Translations under genes and position numbers: made by a program | Assembly: GCF_905171765.1 (NCBI RefSeq) | Contig: NC_053390.1 | Span: 593,799,793-593,863,792, forward strand | Length of the DNA: 64,000 nucleotides | Direction: 5' to 3' | Source of the DNA: Bufo bufo | Lineage: Eukaryota > Chordata > Amphibia > Anura > Bufonidae | Shown: positions 9,192 to 20,012 of the stretch, piece by piece | Layout: each line of letters opens with the position of its first letter | Position numbering within the stretch: the first letter of the stretch is position 1 | The notes under the pieces: generated by a model | What the model was told of the DNA's origin: nothing | Seen by the model: only the letters and a program-made list of their open reading frames with translations | Database searches by the model: none

Positions 9192-9640
9192 TTTTTATGC
9201 ATCTTAAAGGGAAACTCTCAAAAATATGCCATGCTGGAGCCTCAAGAATGTTATTTTACTATCGGTTTGATGTATACAAATGTGCAGCACTCCACTACTC
9301 CTACTATGGAACTGTATGGTGAACGGACGCAACTGTACGGCATCAGTCTGAGGCATCTGTTAACACATACATTTTTGGTATGCATTAAATGGATGGCAAA
9401 AATAGGATGTGAACCCAGCCCTAGTGTCAGAATAAGCACCAGCACACAGCGAAGCAGCGTTGCGGAGAGGGGAGGCTGCCATGTACTGACAGAGCGCTAC
9501 CTGGTCCTGGTGGTCAGGGATGAGGACTGTGTTTCCCAAGCATCATTTTCTACTGGGAAATACAGGGCACAGTATAATATACTAAAATCGAAACAATATA
9601 TAGATATTCGCCCTACCTCCGAATAATAATACATTTAGGT
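9192..9640. repeat. dispersed noncoding repeat (also at 12292-12740 and 63770-64000)
   Basis: The stretch starting AGGGAAACTCTCAAAAATATG and running through a TGGAACTGTATGGTGAACGG block is found again at the right edge of the window with many small changes. It is therefore an interspersed repeat. A 165-residue frame across it is not supported as a gene. Family not recognised. Confidence 0.7.
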
Positions 9641-10095
9641 GATCATTTATTATATAGAAATAAGTCTTATGTTAGTCGTATTTCAGACACAGATTGCGGC
9701 GCAAAGGTACTTAGCACCGCAATCTGCATATTTTTTCCCATTCATGCTAGGTCTAAAAAAGGATACAGTTATGGCCATCCAGATATTGGATACCACCGCC
9801 ATACATTGACCGGATAACACCTCTGCACAGTGATCGGATAACAACACCATACCGTGACCGAATAAAAGAGTATAAGAGGGCACAGTACTGGGAATGACTA
9901 GGGGCACTGCACAGGTTGTGGTAAGAGGCACAATGCAGGGTATAGGAGGGCACAGTACGGGGTGAGGGGCACATTACAGGGTGGGGGCACAGGCACATGT
10001 CCCTGTGACATTAGAAGGTCCTTATGGTGAATGTGGTTCATACGCCACCATAATGAAAGGCAGAGGAGTGAGACAGGGGTGTGATTATGTGGCTA

Positions 10096-10385
10096 GAGAT
10101 AAAAAAGTAACTGTTGGCCAGTACAGGCCCCAAAAATTAGGCAATATGCATTCACCTGACAACACAAAACTTTGGATTCTGTGGCTAAAGGTAAATTAGG
10201 CGGTCACAGGATAACAATGTAACTGTCGGCCAGTACAGGCCCCAAACATAAGCCAATAGGAATTCACCTCACAGCAAAGAACTTTGGATTCTCTGGCTGG
10301 AGGTACATTAGGCGGTCACAGGATAACAATGTAACTGTCGTCCAGTACAGGCCCCCAAAATTAGGCAATAGGCATTCAGTGCTGG
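10096..10385. repeat. 112-bp tandem subrepeats (copy at 13196-13485)
   Basis: The phrase GTAACTGT...CCAGTACAGGCCCC recurs at 10107, 10219 and 10331, a period of 112 bp, about 2.6 units. Such subrepeats are common next to hAT transposases and lie here downstream of the hAT tail at 10530. Confidence 0.75.
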
Positions 10386-10529
10386 CCACGAAAATTAGGC
10401 ATTCAACGGACATAAAAGGCCCTTTATGCCGCTGTTTTTACCTAAGACAGGGACCATGATTTGTTCTGGGTCGTGGCGGATATTTCTGGGCTGTCATGAA
10501 GAAATTAACTCAAACGTGGTCGACTCGTC

Positions 10530-11150
10530 ACATGTTAAATTCCTCCGAGATCCATGCCTCATTCATTTTTAGAAAATGTGAGGTAGTCCACACTGTTGTG
10601 AGCTAGGCGAGTGTGCTTATCGGTCACGATCCCCCCTGCTGCGCTTAACATCCCTTCGGACAGGACACTAGACGAGTGGGAAGCCAACAGTTCCATGGTA
10701 AATTGTGCCAGCTCTGGCCACAGGTCAAGCCTACACACTCAGTAGTACAGGGGTTCATCGCTTCTCAGAGCGTCCACATCAGCCATTAACCCGATGTAGT
10801 CGGACACTTGTCAGTATAGGCGTTCCCTGAGGCTGGATCTGGAGGACGCCTGTCGATGGGTTGGCTGTAAGAATGATCTTATATCCGAAGTGACCAACAC
10901 ATCTTCAAACGGCCCTCTTCTTGCATGCGCTGTAGGATTGGTACCCGCAACTTTTTCTCTGTGAGTGGAAATTCCTCTGCCAGCACCCACAAAAGCAGAA
11001 TGCAGCATTTCTCGAAGCAAGGCCTGGAAGTGCTGCATTCTGACAGCCCTCTATGATGGTGGCAACATTTCCGCCATTTTGTGTTTGTACCGGGGGTCTA
11101 AGTACGTTGCCACCCAGTACTGGTCCTTGCCCTTTATGCTTTTGTATGGT
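10530..11150 (-). pseudogene. hAT-4 transposase C-terminal remnant, first copy
   Basis: Conceptual reading of the minus strand, with frame changes, gives hAT hallmarks. One is a LDPRYK-like block near 11085-11130. The other is the dimerisation region near 10560-10720 (WPELAQFTMELLA, a degraded SERVFS box, TDKHTRL, LTFSKMNEAW). It parallels the C-end of hAT-2. The N-terminal two thirds, including the BED finger and the first catalytic residues, are absent; at about 11150 the sequence passes into AT-rich subrepeats. Several stops and frameshifts make it a relic. Confidence 0.75.
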
Positions 11151-11739
11151 GGTCCCTCTTGTGTAGATGCGGTAACGCAGCAAAACCGCAAACAAATGCT
11201 GCACTACCTAAATGCACTATATGGAAAGTCGTTTTCATAGATGCACAGTCGCATTACAGATATAATTTGGCATGACATCAGTACACAGGCTCTTCCCCCA
11301 TGGACGCTAACCGATTGTTGGGCCAAGGACCCTATTCTGTATTCATATTGTGATATTATATTTTTGGATGGATCCACCGTCACGCCCACTGCGCTCATGG
11401 TTTAGATGTGACAACATCAGGTCTAAGGGTCATTGATAAATCAAAAAGCCCGATCTTTATCTGGTGGACTACATATTATGATATTATACTTTTAAATGTA
11501 TCCACCGTCGCATCCCATGTGCTCGTTGTTTAGGTAGGACGGCGTCTGATCTGGGGGTCATCCTAAACAAATCTGAGCGGAGGAGGGAAAGAGTGGAAGT
11601 AGTAACCGCCTATTATTAGCGGATTCCTCCTCTGTTACTTTAAGTCGTGTCCATCATCCCATCCCATGCGCCCATCTATTGGGCACATACGGTGAGAGGA
11701 GGGACACGACAAATTCTCATTCATCATTTTTGATGTAGA

Positions 11740-12291
11740 TCACAAGAAGCAACAATAATTTTGTTGTTCATTTAGCCCAGATGGATGGACTGTTTTGAGA
11801 AAGAAGATCCATTTAGCCTCACATTGCAGGATCCTTCTATCAAAATCACTGCGTCTTGTTCCTGGCTTGATTTTTTCAATTCCAGAGAAAGATAGGCAGT
11901 CCGGTCTCCCTCCATGTTTAGTGTTTACGTGATGTGCCACCGATGTATCTTTATCGTTTCTTATATCACTCAAATGCTCTCCAATTCTCCTCCTAAACTC
12001 CCTTCCAGTCTTCCCAATGTACTCCTTGCCACATTTGCATGTGATCTTGTACACCAAGCCCGTGCTTCTGCAGTTGATAAAGTCTGTGATTGTGTAGACT
12101 TTATTGGTGTTATTGCTCCTGAATGACTTTGCTTTGGCCATAAAGGGGCACGCCACGCATCTACCACATTTGTAGTTCCCACTAATGCCTTTCTCCAACC
12201 AAGTCTTTGACTTGGGCCCTGATGTATAGTGGCTGTGTACCAACATATCGCGGATGCTTCTTCCCCGTCTATATGTGATGCTGGGGTGCAA
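11740..12291 (-). pseudogene. PLE-B GIY-YIG endonuclease, second copy
   Basis: Identical duplicate of 8640-9191, carried by the 3.1-kb tandem duplication: same residues, same truncation. It gives no independent evidence for the gene. Confidence 0.88.
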
Positions 12292-13629
12292 TTTTTATGC
12301 ATCTTAAAGGGAAACTCTCAAAAATATGCCATGCTGGAGCCTCAAGAATGTTATTTTACTATCGGTTTGATGTATACAAATGTGCAGCACTCCACTACTC
12401 CTACTATGGAACTGTATGGTGAACGGACGCAACTGTACGGCATCAGTCTGAGGCATCTGTTAACACATACATTTTTGGTATGCATTAAATGGATGGCAAA
12501 AATAGGATGTGAACCCAGCCCTAGTGTCAGAATAAGCACCAGCACACAGCGAAGCAGCGTTGCGGAGAGGGGAGGCTGCCATGTACTGACAGAGCGCTAC
12601 CTGGTCCTGGTGGTCAGGGATGAGGACTGTGTTTCCCAAGCATCATTTTCTACTGGGAAATACAGGGCACAGTATAATATACTAAAATCGAAACAATATA
12701 TAGATATTCGCCCTACCTCCGAATAATAATACATTTAGGTGATCATTTATTATATAGAAATAAGTCTTATGTTAGTCGTATTTCAGACACAGATTGCGGC
12801 GCAAAGGTACTTAGCACCGCAATCTGCATATTTTTTCCCATTCATGCTAGGTCTAAAAAAGGATACAGTTATGGCCATCCAGATATTGGATACCACCGCC
12901 ATACATTGACCGGATAACACCTCTGCACAGTGATCGGATAACAACACCATACCGTGACCGAATAAAAGAGTATAAGAGGGCACAGTACTGGGAATGACTA
13001 GGGGCACTGCACAGGTTGTGGTAAGAGGCACAATGCAGGGTATAGGAGGGCACAGTACGGGGTGAGGGGCACATTACAGGGTGGGGGCACAGGCACATGT
13101 CCCTGTGACATTAGAAGGTCCTTATGGTGAATGTGGTTCATACGCCACCATAATGAAAGGCAGAGGAGTGAGACAGGGGTGTGATTATGTGGCTAGAGAT
13201 AAAAAAGTAACTGTTGGCCAGTACAGGCCCCAAAAATTAGGCAATATGCATTCACCTGACAACACAAAACTTTGGATTCTGTGGCTAAAGGTAAATTAGG
13301 CGGTCACAGGATAACAATGTAACTGTCGGCCAGTACAGGCCCCAAACATAAGCCAATAGGAATTCACCTCACAGCAAAGAACTTTGGATTCTCTGGCTGG
13401 AGGTACATTAGGCGGTCACAGGATAACAATGTAACTGTCGTCCAGTACAGGCCCCCAAAATTAGGCAATAGGCATTCAGTGCTGGCCACGAAAATTAGGC
13501 ATTCAACGGACATAAAAGGCCCTTTATGCCGCTGTTTTTACCTAAGACAGGGACCATGATTTGTTCTGGGTCGTGGCGGATATTTCTGGGCTGTCATGAA
13601 GAAATTAACTCAAACGTGGTCGACTCGTC

Positions 13630-14250
13630 ACATGTTAAATTCCTCCGAGATCCATGCCTCATTCATTTTTAGAAAATGTGAGGTAGTCCACACTGTTGTG
13701 AGCTAGGCGAGTGTGCTTATCGGTCACGATCCCCCCTGCTGCGCTTAACATCCCTTCGGACAGGACACTAGACGAGTGGGAAGCCAACAGTTCCATGGTA
13801 AATTGTGCCAGCTCTGGCCACAGGTCAAGCCTACACACTCAGTAGTACAGGGGTTCATCGCTTCTCAGAGCGTCCACATCAGCCATTAACCCGATGTAGT
13901 CGGACACTTGTCAGTATAGGCGTTCCCTGAGGCTGGATCTGGAGGACGCCTGTCGATGGGTTGGCTGTAAGAATGATCTTATATCCGAAGTGACCAACAC
14001 ATCTTCAAACGGCCCTCTTCTTGCATGCGCTGTAGGATTGGTACCCGCAACTTTTTCTCTGTGAGTGGAAATTCCTCTGCCAGCACCCACAAAAGCAGAA
14101 TGCAGCATTTCTCGAAGCAAGGCCTGGAAGTGCTGCATTCTGACAGCCCTCTATGATGGTGGCAACATTTCCGCCATTTTGTGTTTGTACCGGGGGTCTA
14201 AGTACGTTGCCACCCAGTACTGGTCCTTGCCCTTTATGCTTTTGTATGGT
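13630..14250 (-). pseudogene. hAT-4 transposase remnant, second copy
   Basis: Duplicate of 10530-11150 within the second 3.1-kb unit; same lesions. Confidence 0.75.
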
Positions 14251-14329
14251 GGTCCCTCTTGTGTAGATGCGGTAACGCAGCAAAACCGCAAACAAATGCT
14301 GCACTACCTAAATGCACTATATGGAAAGT

Positions 14330-15804
14330 ATTTTATTGGTATATAACACCCCTGCCTCAATCAGTTTTTTTGGGGGGCAACTGGTAAATCAGACCATTAG
14401 AAATTTTTAGTTCCAATAGCATTTGGTACTCTGTGTGACTGCAGTATCGCAGCAGAATCACATACAATAGCACTATAAAATACCTTCTATGTTAGAAAGT
14501 ATATTATAAGTATATTACAACCCTCAGTATGTCACACCTATCCATAGCACACCTATACTAGTCCTTAAAAAACTTTTGTGGCCCTATTAGCTAGCATTTT
14601 GTGTCCCTAACAGTCTGTCCCTGCTCAACACAGCAACCTCTCCTTACACTGGCAAAAGACTGAATGTAAAATGGCGACCAGATAAGGTTTATTTATAAGG
14701 TAGGGGTATGTCCATGTGCTGAAACGTCTCAATTGGCTGTCCTGTACCACCTGAAGGATGTGTCATGGGTCAAAGTTCTTCACAATGTAAAAGAATATGG
14801 CGGGCGCGAATATCGTCATATATTCGTCCGTTCGGCGAACAGCGAATGAGCAATGTTCGCAGCGAAACGACAGCTGGGCGAACCGCAAAGCCATCTTTAA
14901 TCAATACCCTCTATCAGTATTTTGTGTAAACAGGTATATAGAACCCAATAATGAGTATTTGCTGGAAGCTGGTATATCAAACCCCTTAATGAATATTTGG
15001 TGGAAGCCAGTGTATTGCAGGCCTCAATTAATATTTGGTGGGAGCTGGTATATTAATACCCTGTATCAGTATTTTGTGGAAACAGGTATATAGAACCCAA
15101 TAATGAGTATTTGTTGGAAGCCGATATATCACACCACTCAATCAGTATTTTGCGGAAGCAGGTATATTGCACCCCATAATCAGTTTTTTGGGGGGCAACA
15201 GGTATATCACACCAGTTGCAATTACTTATTCCAATAGCATTTGTCCCTCTATCTAGCTGCGGTATCTCAGCAGAACCACACACAACTGCTGCACTATACA
15301 AATGCACTATAATATACTTTCTATGTTAGAAGGTATATTATAGGTATATCAGACCCCTCAATCAGTTTTTATTTTTGGATAAACAGATATATCACACCAG
15401 TTGCAATTGGTTAATCCAATAGCGTTTGTCCTTCTATCTAGCTGCAGTATCGCAGCAGAACCGCACACAACTGCTGCACAATACAAATGCACTATAATAT
15501 ACTTTCTATGTTAGAAAGTATATTATAAGTATATCACACCCCTCTGTATGTCACGCCTATTGATAGCATACTTATATCAGTCCTTAAAAGGACTTTTGTG
15601 GCCCTATTAGTTAATGTTTGGTGTCTCTATACTGTCTAACAGTCTGTCCCTGCTTCACACAGCAACCTCTTCCTACACTGGCAAAAAACAGAATGTAAAA
15701 TGGCTGCCAGATCGGGTTTATTTATAGGGTAGGGGGGGTGTCCATGTGCTGAAACGTCTCAATTGACTGTCCTGTCCCACCTGATGGATGTGTCATGGGT
15801 CAAG
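14330..15804. repeat. AT-rich subrepeat region flanking hAT-1
   Basis: No gene is seen. Two direct, diverged copies of a block of about 450 bp (14341-14800 and 15350-15804) share CGCAGCAGAA, AAGTATATTATAAGTATAT, a GTGGCCCTATTAG phrase and TGTCATGGGTCAA. The second copy is cut by the solo LTR and resumes at 16335. Such blocks are typical of subterminal parts of large amphibian hAT elements, but I could not find the element ends. Confidence 0.65.
14933..15210. repeat. 38-bp degenerate tandem repeat
   Basis: Seven or so units begin GGTATAT and end TGGAAGC/CA with a TTTTGTGG-like middle; the spacing is 38 bp. Divergence between units is high. Confidence 0.75.
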
Positions 15805-16329
15805 TGTCACCGCCAGTTCTGTGAGAAGGTCTGGCAGACGTCCTTCTCTACCTCTTGCATGACTTTCTTTGTTTTGGTTTTACTTTGTCATCTCCTTTCC
15901 TTCTCCCAGGTGTCACCTATTTAGACTAATCGTCTCCCTTTATATTCCCTCCCATACTGCCTCACTTTGCGGTTTATACTACTTCCTGGATGAAGTGTTC
16001 ACTGCTGGAGGCTGCTGCTGCTGTTTGCTCAGATAAGTCTTTTAATGTATTGTGTTTCCTTGCTGGCTTGATTCTAGATGACCCTGTCTCCGTCCGTATT
16101 AAGTGCAGGGAGCCGGTGGTCGTGTCCACTCACTATTATAGGGTTTTCTGGTGTCACACAGTCATAGGTACGTGGGCATACAATCGTCTACCATTGAGAC
16201 CCTTGCATGGGCATAGCAGTCAGGGAGAGCTCTTAGGGTTTTATAGGGCTCACCTATATGCTCCTTAGTTTGGGATCCAGTCGGACGTTTATTCATGAGT
16301 TCCAGCTATGTGCAACATCATCCGTGACA
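15805..16329. repeat. solo LTR, 525 bp, TSD TCAAG
   Basis: The sequence starts TGTCAC and ends GTGACA, and is flanked by TCAAG at 15800-15804 and 16330-16334. The uninterrupted version of the flank is seen in the related block at 14765-14800, where TGTCATGGGTCAAAGTTCT runs through. This confirms an insertion. No internal LTR-element sequence is nearby, so it is a solo LTR formed by recombination. The family is not recognised; it is unlike the Gmr1 LTRs. Confidence 0.85.
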
Positions 16330-16461
16330 TCAAGGTTCTGCACAATGCAAAACATATGGCGCCGGCGGACATCGCCATATGTTCGCCTGTTCGGCGAACT
16401 GCGAACGAGCAAAGTTTGCAACGAAACGACCGCCAGGCGAACCGCAAGGCCATTTCTACTA

Positions 16462-17417
16462 CTAAATCATTTTGTAAGCAATCGATCACCGAAGCGATTG
16501 CCAAGAGACAACAGTATGCATGCACTCATCCAACGGCACGGAAGCTAAAAGCACTCCTGGTTAGTGTTGAGCGAACTTCTGTTTTAAGTTCGGCGTCTAA
16601 AGTTCGGCTTCCGGTTAGCGGAGAATCCCGATATGGATTCCGAATTCCGTTGTGGTCCGTGGTAGCGGAATCAATAATGGCCGATTATTGATTCCGCTAC
16701 CACGGACCACAACGGAATTCGGAATCCATATCGGGTTTCTCCGCTAACCGGAAGCTGAACTTTAGAGACCGAACTTAAAACAGAAGTTCGCTCAACACTA
16801 CTCCTGGTTAAGTTGCTGGTACTGCAGTCCCTTCCTTTTCAAGTGGTGGACTCTGCACCTTTCAGAGTACTGATATCTTGTGCCAAGCCGAGATGGAGAG
16901 TCCCAAACCGTCATTTATTTGCCAAAAAGGCAGTAACAGTCCTGCACACATATGTAGAACAGAAGGTGGGCCAGTCCTTGAGCCTGTCGGTGTCTGCCAA
17001 AGTGCACAGCAGCGCCGATGTGTGGAGCTGTAACTACGGTCAAGGACAATGTATGTCCTTTACGACCCACTGGGTAAATGTGGTTCCTGCCCAGCCAAAC
17101 CAACAAGTTGGCCAGGAAACGCCGCTTCTGACTCCACGTTCTCAAGTTTTTGGTCCGGCGACAATATCCGCCTTTGCCTCCTCATCCTCTACCTTGTCGT
17201 TAGCCTCAACTGCAGGGACAATTCACAGGGGCCCTCCAGCACACCACATGTGCAGGGCATGGCAGTGTCACGCTGTTGTGCACCTCGTTTCCCTGTGCGA
17301 ACTGAGTCACACAGGGGAGGAACTGCTCCCTGTCCTTCGTCAAGAAATTGAATCCTGGCTTTCTCCACGACAACTCAAAAATGGAACCATGGTGACCGAC
17401 AACGGGAAGAACATTGT
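16462..17417 (+). pseudogene. hAT-1 transposase, N-terminal half (split by a fold-back element)
   Basis: Plus-strand reading gives SITEAIAKRQQYACTHPTARKLKALLV up to 16561. It resumes after the fold-back element at 16809 with KLLVLQSLPFQVVDSAPF. It continues through the first catalytic region (VHSSADVWSCNYGQG, THWVNVV) to VTDNGKNIV at 17417. These blocks match the same regions of hAT-2 in order (LALNASISKLLAYEMLSFRLVD, TTDTWTSKHGQG, VVCDNGRNLV). The BED finger is missing upstream. Transposases of this kind cut and paste hAT elements with 8-bp duplications. The gene resumes at 25219. Confidence 0.85.
16562..16800. mobile_element. hAT fold-back (MITE-like) element, 239 bp, TSD CTCCTGGT
   Basis: The left half (TAGTGTTGAGCGAACTTCTG...) is repeated as its near-perfect reverse complement to the end (...GTTCGCTCAACACTA), with the centre near 16680. 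It is flanked by the 8-bp duplication CTCCTGGT at 16554-16561 and 16801-16808. Eight bases and TAGTGTTGAGCGAAC ends fit hAT. It interrupts the hAT-1 frame exactly between two codons shared with the uninterrupted family sequence. Confidence 0.95.
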
Positions 17418-18199
17418 AAAGAATAGAAGTGGGGCACACTCTAAAAGTACAGGGATCTTTTATTATATATAACACTAATAGTAAAAAAAAAGATAATAAA
17501 AGTCACAATAGGATATAAAAAAAAGTGAGAAAACAGCAGATAAAATGTTAATACCAATGGTGAGATAGGTGGTGGATTTAAAAAATAATGAGTAAAAATG
17601 TATTAAATCAGACAATAGACTCAATATCAATACAGATCCCAATATATAAATGGAAAATTTGGAGGTAAAATGTAATGTTTCCAATAATAATGGTTATATG
17701 AATATTATTCACTGATCGTACTTGGTATATTGTTCCATACAGGGTTTTCAATAATATAGATAATCCTCTCCTGCAACCAGTCCTTTGAGCAACTATTGAT
17801 TATAGTGGTCGAAGTCCCAAGCGTATGCAGCCTTAAAAGTTTATTTGCACAGTAGTTCGGCTGTTCATACGCACAGCGGTGTCCCGCTGTATTGATAGGA
17901 AGTAGAGTTGAGCGAACACCTGGATGTTCGGGTTCGAGAAGTTCGGCCGAACTTCCTGGAAATGTTCGGGTTCGGGATCCGAACCCGACCCGAACTTTGT
18001 CCCGAACCCGAACCCGAACCCCATTGAAGTCAATGGGGACCCGAACTTTTCGGCACTAAAAAGGCTGTAAAACAGCCCAGAAAAGAGCTAGAGGGCTGCA
18101 AAAGGCAGCAACATGTAGGTAAATCCCCTGCAAACAAATGTGGATAGGGAAATGAATTAAAAAAAAAATATAATTAACCAATATCAATTGGACAGAGGT

Positions 18200-18960
18200 C
18201 CCATAGCAGAGAATCTGGCTTCACGTCAGCAGAGAATCAGTCTCTTCATGCCATAGCAGAGAATCTGGCTTCATGTCAGCGCAGAATCAGTCTTCATGTC
18301 ATAGCAGAGAATCAGGCTTCATGTCACCCACCACTGGAACAGGCCACTGTCACACATTTAGGCCCCGGCACCCAGACAGAGGAGAGAGGTCCTGTAACAG
18401 AGAATCTGGCTTCATGTCAGCACAGAATCAGTCTTCATGTCATAGCAGAGAATCAGGCTTCACATCACCCACCACTGGAACAGGCCACTGTCACACATTT
18501 AGGCCCCGGCACCCAGACAGAGGAGAGAGGTCCCGTAACAGAGAATCTGGCTTCATGTCAGCACAGAATCAGTCTTCATGTCATAGCAGGGAATCAGGCT
18601 TCACGTCACCCACCACTGGAACAGGCCACTGTCACATATTTAGGCCCAGGCACCCAGGCAGAGGAGAGAGGTCGCGTAACAGAGAATCTGGCTTCATGTC
18701 AGCACAGAATCAGTCTTCATGTCATAGCAGAGAATCAGGCTTCACGTCACCCACCACTGGAACAGGCCACTGTCACACATTTAGGCCCCGGCACCCAGAC
18801 AGAGGAGAGAGGTCCTGTAACAGAGAATCTGGCTTCATGTCAGCACAGAATCAGTCTTCATGTCATAGCAGAGAATCAGGCTTCACGTCACCCACCACTG
18901 GAACAGGCCACTGTCACATATTTAGGCCCCGGCACCCAGACAGAGGAGAGGTTCATTCAA
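18200..18960. repeat. 141-bp tandem repeat in hAT-2 (about 5 units)
   Basis: AGGCCACTGTCACA(C/T)ATTTAGGCC recurs at 18341, 18482, 18623, 18764 and 18905, a strict period of 141 bp. Since 141 is 47 codons, a plus-strand frame of 236 residues stays open across it; no start context or known domain supports a protein. Confidence 0.93.
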
Positions 18961-19067
18961 CTTTGGGTTGCCCCGCAACATAATGGTAAAATGAAAATAA
19001 AAATAGGATTGAATGAGGAAGTGCCATGGAGTACAATAATATATTGTTAAGGGGAGGTAGTTAATGT

Positions 19068-20012
19068 CTAATCTGCACAAGGGATGGACAGGTCCTGTGG
19101 GATCCATGCCTGGTTCATTTTTATGAACGTCAGCTTGTCCACATTGGCTGTAGAGAGGCGGCTGCGTTTGTCTGTAATGACGCCCCCTGCCATGCTGAAT
19201 ACACGTTCAGACAAAACGCTGGCCGCCGGGCAGGCCAGCACCACCAAGGCATAAAAGGCTAGCTCTGGCCACGTGGACAATTTGGAGACCCAGAAGTTGA
19301 ATGGGGCCGAACCATCAGTCAGTACGTGGAGGGGTGTGCACAGGTACTGTTCCACCATGTTAGTGAAATGTTGCCTCCTGCTAACACGTTCCGTATCAGG
19401 TGGTGGTGCAGTTAGCTGTGGTGTGGTGACAAAACTTTTCCACATCTCTGCCATGCTAACCCTGCCCTCAGAGGAGCTGGCCGTGACACAGCTGCGTTGG
19501 CGACCTCTTGCTCCTCCTCTGCCTTCGCCTTGGGCTTCCACTGGTTCCACTGTGACATTTGGGAATGCTCTCAGTAGCGCATCTACCAAAGTGTGCTTGT
19601 ACTCGCGCATCTTCCTATCACGCTCCAGTGTAGGAAGTAAGGTGGGCACATTGTCTTTGTACCGGGGATCCAGCAGGGTGGCAACCCAGTAGTCCTCACA
19701 CGTTAAAATGTGGGCAACTCTGCTGTCGTTGCGCAGGCACTGCAGCATGTAGTCGCTCATGTGTGCCAGGCTGCCCAGAGGTAAGGACAAGCTGTCCTCT
19801 GTGGGAGGCGTATCGTCATCGTCCTGTGTTTCCCCCCCAGCCACGCACCAGTGATGGGCCCGAGCTGCTTTGGGTGCCACCCCGCTGTGAACATACTTCA
19901 TCCTCATCCTCCTCCACCTCATCCTCGTCCTCCTCGTCCTCCAGTAGTGGGCCCTGTCTGGCCACATTTGTACCTGGCCTCTGCTGTTGCAAAAAACCTC
20001 CCTCTGAGTCAC
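19068..20012 (-). pseudogene. hAT-2 transposase C-terminal part
   Basis: The usable coding part runs from about 19835 to 19068. It contains VATLLDPRYKDN, then the hAT dimerisation domain: WPELAFYALVVLACPAAS, the SERVFS box, ITDKRSRL and KLTFIKMNQAW. It joins the upstream 653-codon frame by a one-base slip in a run of seven G (plus-strand C 19832-19838). The first about 60 residues listed in this frame are out-of-frame sequence. It supplies dimerisation and the last catalytic residues. Confidence 0.88.

Larger units (their letters stand above)
8128..14329. repeat. perfect tandem duplication, 3,100-bp unit x2
   Basis: 8128-11229 and 11228-14329 are the same sequence with an offset of exactly 3,100. 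The copies share two bases (GT) at the junction. I compared the printed lines and all longer open frames and found no difference. Each unit holds a PLE endonuclease end, a dispersed noncoding repeat, 112-bp subrepeats and a decayed hAT transposase tail. It is either a very recent tandem duplication or an assembly duplication. Confidence 0.95.

Noticed and set aside
9129..9626. 165-codon frame conserved perfectly in two copies (also 12229-12726)
   Set aside because: Perfect conservation is due to the 3.1-kb duplication. The frame crosses the border between PLE-B and an unrelated repeat.
18273..18983. 236-codon plus-strand open frame
   Set aside because: It exists because the 141-bp repeat is 47 codons long and lacks stops in one frame; the repeated peptide matches no known domain.
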